This document shows positions 35,221-38,967 of a DNA stretch of 38,967 nucleotides, piece after piece; positions within the stretch are counted from its first letter, which is position 1; every line of letters starts with the position of its first letter. A program made the translations under genes and the position numbers. The stretch is from assembly GCA_002869205.1 (NCBI GenBank), contig PKTJ01000053.1, forward strand, positions 1-38,967, given 5' to 3'. The notes beneath the pieces are model-generated. The model saw only the letters and a list, made by a program, of their open reading frames with translations. It was not told the origin of the DNA and did no database searches. This DNA comes from Candidatus Parcubacteria bacterium. Its GTDB lineage: Bacteria > Patescibacteriota > Patescibacteriia > Magasanikbacterales > UBA922.

Positions 35221-36500
35221 ATGATCGACGGCCGGACGCAGAGCGTATCGCAGAAGCGAAACGTGCGCCGGCCGGAAAAGAGCGAGGCAGGGAGCCGGAT
35301 GGTGTCGCGACACGGGGTCGCGAATGCCCGAGCTCGGGTGATCGGTGCGCTACTCGCGCACGAGGGTGTTGGCGTCGATGGGGAAGGAGCCGACGATCGT
35401 CATGGGCGAGCCAGCAGAGTCCGTCCCACGCGCCTGCACCATCGTCAGCGAGGCCTGGATCGACGCCTGGGGCAGGAACTGGTCGGTGAGGTCACAGCGG
35501 ACCCAGACATTCTCCTGACCACCGGCCATGACCCAGATGGGCGTGATCCAGGAGGGGCCGACCTCGAAGCGGTAGACCCACTCGCCCTGGTTCTGGCCCG
35601 GGCTGATCATGAACGGGTACACGGTGGTCGCCCACATGTCGTACCCTACCATGATGTCACAGGCGCCGACGGCCTGCTGAGAGGCGACGCCCGTCACGCT
35701 GACACGCAGACCGAGCTTCCTGACCTCCGTATCCTCGAACTCCGCCACGAAGACCCACATCCCGAGACGGACGTCGTTCCCGATCGAAAACGTCCCGACC
35801 GGAGTGATCGTGGAGAGGACGACGTGCAGGTTGCCCTCCTGCTGGTAGAGCGGCAAACAGGAGCCTCCGTTGCACAGGAAGCCCTGCTCGCACTCCGCGT
35901 TGATGTCGCACCCGCCGATGGGCGTCCAGGCACAGATGCCACCGTAGTACCCACCCTTACTCGACGGCGGATTCGGATCGGGGACGCACTCGCCCACGAA
36001 GCCCTCTGCGGTGAGGTCAGGGCACATCAGCTCCGGGTCGTAGTCGAGAAGACCTGGCGCGCACATGTACGAGTACGCTCCACACGTACCGTCCATCAGC
36101 ATGTGATCGATGGTGCGCGGGTCTTCGTCGTCGCAGATCGGCTGACAGACGCCAGCCACACTGCCGTCCGACGGCATGTCGACGTAGAGACAGATGCCAA
36201 CCGCATCGCAGTCGGCGTCGCCGATGCAACGACCACCACATCCGAGCTCGCCGACGCAGTCGGTGTCGTCGCAGTCGGTCTGGCCGTCCAGGTCGTTATC
36301 GATGCCGTCGAAGCAGTACTCGACCACTTCATCCGGCTCGACAGGGACACAGTCCCCGCCGGTGTTGCCGAGCGCCAGAAGCGCCAGAAGCGCCGCGAGC
36401 GCGACCAGGCCCAAACGGACCTTTCGGTTTCTCATTGATTCCCTCCCAGAAAAAGAGATCGGAACAAAGCACGGACCTTCCGCACAAATAACCGACCCCT
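35221..36500. other. High-GC island of foreign composition
   Basis: Abrupt visible change from AT-rich to strongly GC-rich sequence and back; open frames on several strands, as expected of GC-rich DNA. Confidence 0.85.
35350..36435 (-). CDS. Secreted Cys-rich protein with MopE/Ca-binding-like DxDxDG motif (GC-rich, likely foreign)
   Basis: Signal-like MRNRKVRLGLVALAALLALLALGNTGGDC; EYCFDGIDNDLDGQTDCDDTDC; SD GGGAGGG upstream of ATG. Confidence 0.75.
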   Translation of the reverse strand: MRNRKVRLGLVALAALLALLALGNTGGDCVPVEPDEVVEYCFDGIDNDLDGQTDCDDTDCVGELGCGGRCIGDADCDAVGICLYVDMPSDGSVAGVCQPICDDEDPRTIDHMLMDGTCGAYSYMCAPGLLDYDPELMCPDLTAEGFVGECVPDPNPPSSKGGYYGGICAWTPIGGCDINAECEQGFLCNGGSCLPLYQQEGNLHVVLSTITPVGTFSIGNDVRLGMWVFVAEFEDTEVRKLGLRVSVTGVASQQAVGACDIMVGYDMWATTVYPFMISPGQNQGEWVYRFEVGPSWITPIWVMAGGQENVWVRCDLTDQFLPQASIQASLTMVQARGTDSAGSPMTIVGSFPIDANTLVRE

Positions 36501-36641
36501 TATCAAACCATGTATGACACCATACTTAGTATAATACACAGCTTGATAAAATATACATTCTATCTATAAAATACCACAAAACAATAGCATAACATACTAC
36601 GTATTGCCCCCACTGTCAAGACAAATAGACCAAAAATAACA

Positions 36642-36905
36642 ATTTGTATACAAAATCCTATACATTTGTGGATAAACCCGTGTATAACCATTAAAATCTG
36701 TGTAAAACTCAGTATCTACCCTTTCTATTATCCCCCTCTTTTTTTCTTTTTGATTTTTTCCACCAAGTTTTCCACCTTAATCACTCTATTTTGTATACAA
36801 AATCCTATACATTGTGGATAACTATGTGTAAAAGTACCCTCTTTTGGGGATAAAAAACATTATTTTGATAAAAAAACCTAAATGTATAAACTATATTATA
36901 CTTTT
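36642..36905. other. DnaA-box cluster / AT-rich origin-like region
   Basis: Perfect DnaA boxes (TGTGGATAA) at 36667-36675 and 36813-36821 within about 33-bp direct repeats; further box-like TTATACACG and TTTTACACA sites; AT-rich stretch follows. Confidence 0.55.
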
Positions 36906-36958
36906 ATTTTTGCTAAATAGACACTTTTTTAGCTAAAACTAGCCAATAATAGCCCCTA

Positions 36959-36987
36959 TTGACAGATTTGAAAAATAGTGGTATAAT
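36959..36987 (+). promoter_or_regulatory. Consensus sigma70-type promoter
   Basis: TTGACA-17 nt-TATAAT (both hexamers perfect). Confidence 0.85.
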
Positions 36988-36993
36988 ATATTT

Positions 36994-37345
36994 GTGATCA
37001 TTTAAAAATCACGACCGTCCACAATCATTGATTGCAAACGGTCGCTTACCCTCAACTACTGCTCATCTAAGCGAGAAATCGCTTAACAAACACCAAAATA
37101 AACAAAAATACACCGGTGACCTCACATTTCCCATAGCTGGTCGGACGTATACCGTCCTTGACTAGCACCGAGACCATCACCATTGAGCGGTACGAGGATG
37201 AATATCCCAGGTTTACCCTGGCCTTTCTCAAGTGTTCTGAGGACTCATCTGAGTTTTCAGAAAGCTTGAGAAAAACCGGACTCTGGGATAGTTAAAGGGC
37301 TCCAGCCATATAAACTACCCAGGGCTACGGATGCCCTTTTATTTT
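36994..37345 (+). ncRNA. Highly structured putative non-coding RNA of unknown class
   Basis: No ORF; consensus promoter; many strong stems (CGACCGT/ACGGTCG; TAAGCGA-GAAA-TCGCTTA; GCTGGTC/GACTAGC; TTTCTCAAG/CTTGAGAAA; TATCCCAG/CTGGGATA); terminator at the end. Confidence 0.7.
37321..37345 (+). terminator. Intrinsic terminator of the putative ncRNA
   Basis: AGGGC-TACGGAT-GCCCT-TTTATTTTT. Confidence 0.8.
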
Positions 37346-37448
37346 TGAAAAAATACCTCTCAACACAATCCCCCTACTTACTCTTGCTTTTTAAAGCATT
37401 TTTTTATATAATGCGTATATTCTATTGACTTTATTGACTGAAAATTTT

Positions 37449-37835
37449 ATGCCAAAAACAAAACTAAACCCACAATTTATCAAGACAATGAAAGAAACTT
37501 TGGAGACAGAAAAGGTTAAGCTTGAAACAGAACTCTCTAAATTCACTAAAAAAAATCCAAACGTAGACGGAGACTTCGAAGCGACGTATCCTGAGTATGG
37601 AGACAAGAGTGATGAAAATGCCCAAGAAATTACCCAATACCTCACCAACAAACCTCTTGAAATGCAACTTGAAAAGATGCTTCGTGATGTAAACAAAGCA
37701 TTGAAGAATATGGAAGACGGTTCATACGGTATGTGTAAATATTGTGACGAACCTATCGAAGAAAAGCGATTGGAAGCACGCCCAACATCGGGAGCATGTG
37801 TCAGTTGTAAAAAAACTCTCACCCAAGAAGTTTAA
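37449..37835 (+). CDS. TraR/DksA-type C4 zinc finger protein
   Basis: LEKMLRDVNKALKNMEDGSYGMCKYCDEPIEEKRLEARPTSGACVSCKK. Confidence 0.88.
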   Translation: MPKTKLNPQFIKTMKETLETEKVKLETELSKFTKKNPNVDGDFEATYPEYGDKSDENAQEITQYLTNKPLEMQLEKMLRDVNKALKNMEDGSYGMCKYCDEPIEEKRLEARPTSGACVSCKKTLTQEV

Positions 37836-37840
37836 TCTAT

Positions 37841-38305
37841 ATGAAAACCAAAACCCACATCATCACATCTGTGATATCTAGTGGGTTTTTTTTATTGTTT
37901 GACCAACTACTTAAGTACATTGCACGAACCAACCCAGATCACACATATTATCTGTGGCAACCATGGATAGGCTGGGAGTATTTTGAAAACACAGGAATTG
38001 CGTTTGGTCTTCCACTCCCCCAACCAATCATCCTATTGCTTACACCGGTCATTATTATTCTGATTGTGGGATGGTGGACACAAAAGAAAAAACCCAATGC
38101 ATTGTTTTATTGGGGAACGATACTGATAATTACTGGCGCGTTATCCAATTTCATTGATCGAATTTTATTTGCCATTACTATAGACTACGTCAGAATAATT
38201 ACATCGGTATTTAATATTGCAGACATTCTCATCGTGACAGGAGCTTTCCTGCTTTTCTTACAAGAACTACACAAAGACAAAAACATAAAACGTGATATAC
38301 TATAA
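37841..38305 (+). CDS. lspA: Lipoprotein signal peptidase (signal peptidase II)
   Basis: FDQLLKYIA, NTGIAFGL, GALSNFIDRI, FNIADILI. Confidence 0.95.
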   Translation: MKTKTHIITSVISSGFFLLFDQLLKYIARTNPDHTYYLWQPWIGWEYFENTGIAFGLPLPQPIILLLTPVIIILIVGWWTQKKKPNALFYWGTILIITGALSNFIDRILFAITIDYVRIITSVFNIADILIVTGAFLLFLQELHKDKNIKRDIL

Positions 38306-38346
38306 CAAATTAATCTGGGTATGTGTGGGGTTTATCATAAACGAAT

Positions 38347-38967
38347 ATGTTCACACACATAAACTCCGCCGCAGTCTTGGGACTCGACTGTACACTCATT
38401 ACCGTAGAAGTAGACGTAGGACCTCGTTGGCCTGGCTTCAAAATTGTAGGACTCGGAGATACCGCCATACAAGAAGCAAAAGAGCGCATTCGCACTGCAT
38501 GGAAAAATACAGAACTACACTTCCCTCACAATGCAGGAATCGTTATAAACCTCGCACCAGCAGACGTTCGTAAAGAAGGTTCTGCATATGACCTACCTAT
38601 TGCGGTAGGCATGTACGTTGCTACTGAAAATATGGAGCATCTTAATTTAAGAGATGCTCTTTTTGTTGGCGAACTCGCATTAGACGGCAGCCTCAGACAC
38701 ACCAACGGTATATTACCTCTCGCCATATTTGCATCTCAAAATGGATACAAACGAATTTTCGTGCCAGCAACCAATGCCAAAGAGGCCTCTATCATATCGG
38801 ATGTGCAGGTGTACCCCGTGAAATCATTCCACGAGCTCATAAATCATTTCAATAATATTGAAGTGATAAAACCGCTCGACCCTATTTCAATTGAAAAATT
38901 ATTTGAACATTCCACACACGAAATGGATATGTCACATATTAAGGGCCAAGAATTTGTAAAAAGCGCA
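38347..38967 (+). CDS. YifB/ComM-family Mg-chelatase-like ATPase, 5' portion (runs off window)
   Basis: VEVDVGPRWPGFKIVGLGDTAIQEAKERIRTAWKN...INLAPADVRKEGSAYDLPIAVG...FVGELALDGSLRHTNGILP; open to the end. Confidence 0.92.
   Translation, partial: MFTHINSAAVLGLDCTLITVEVDVGPRWPGFKIVGLGDTAIQEAKERIRTAWKNTELHFPHNAGIVINLAPADVRKEGSAYDLPIAVGMYVATENMEHLNLRDALFVGELALDGSLRHTNGILPLAIFASQNGYKRIFVPATNAKEASIISDVQVYPVKSFHELINHFNNIEVIKPLDPISIEKLFEHSTHEMDMSHIKGQEFVKSA

Noticed and set aside
35221-36438. 405-aa plus-strand ORF opposite the GC-rich gene
   Set aside because: Arg/Asp/His-rich low-plausibility translation typical of an antisense open frame in GC-rich DNA; the minus-strand protein has a signal peptide, SD and recognisable Cys/Ca-binding-like motifs.
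36642-36905. Plasmid iteron origin with Rep gene
   Set aside because: Only two long repeats and no replication-initiator gene nearby; surrounding genes (ychF, lspA, yifB, rpsF-ssb-rpsR) are chromosomal housekeeping genes.
36994-37345. tmRNA, RNase P RNA or SRP RNA
   Set aside because: No tRNA-like ends or tag reading frame (tmRNA), no GAGGAAAGTCC/ACAGAA core motifs (RNase P), no GGAAGGAAGCAG loop (SRP).
1-38967. CRISPR array
   Set aside because: No series of regularly spaced identical repeats with variable spacers was seen; the repeats present are dispersed palindromes.

Overview
AT-rich bacterial window, consistent with a Candidate Phyla Radiation (Patescibacteria)-like genome; this is inferred from gene content and style, since no database search was possible. 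Main content: (i) a minus-strand run of about 9 kb (5717-14698) holding 11 paralogous TrbC/VirB2-like two-TM pilin proteins, several fused to large Cys-rich, SH3-like or Ig-like ectodomains, interrupted by a solute-binding lipoprotein; (ii) type IV pilus genes: a prepilin/PilX-like cluster at 15632-19449 and a pilB-pilC-pilM-pilN-pilO-like operon at 25296-30701; (iii) housekeeping genes: galU, rpsF-ssb-rpsR, ychF, a DksA/TraR-like zinc finger, lspA, and the 5' part of a YifB/ComM gene; (iv) an operon of a nucleoside-deoxyribosyltransferase-like protein, a UbiA-like protein and an aminotransferase, divergent from a TrmB-type regulator; (v) two tRNAs, with tRNA-His embedded between two broken halves of a second tRNA-His; (vi) several families of intergenic palindromic repeats. 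The most unusual items are: a roughly 350-nt ORF-free, highly structured putative ncRNA (about 36994-37345) with a consensus promoter and terminator, beside a DnaA-box/direct-repeat cluster; a single high-GC foreign-looking gene (35221-36500); the nested tRNA-His arrangement, where a 20-bp palindrome inserted in one copy can be compared with the intact copy; and a prepilin-like gene whose only in-frame stop is a TGA at an apparent Gly position.
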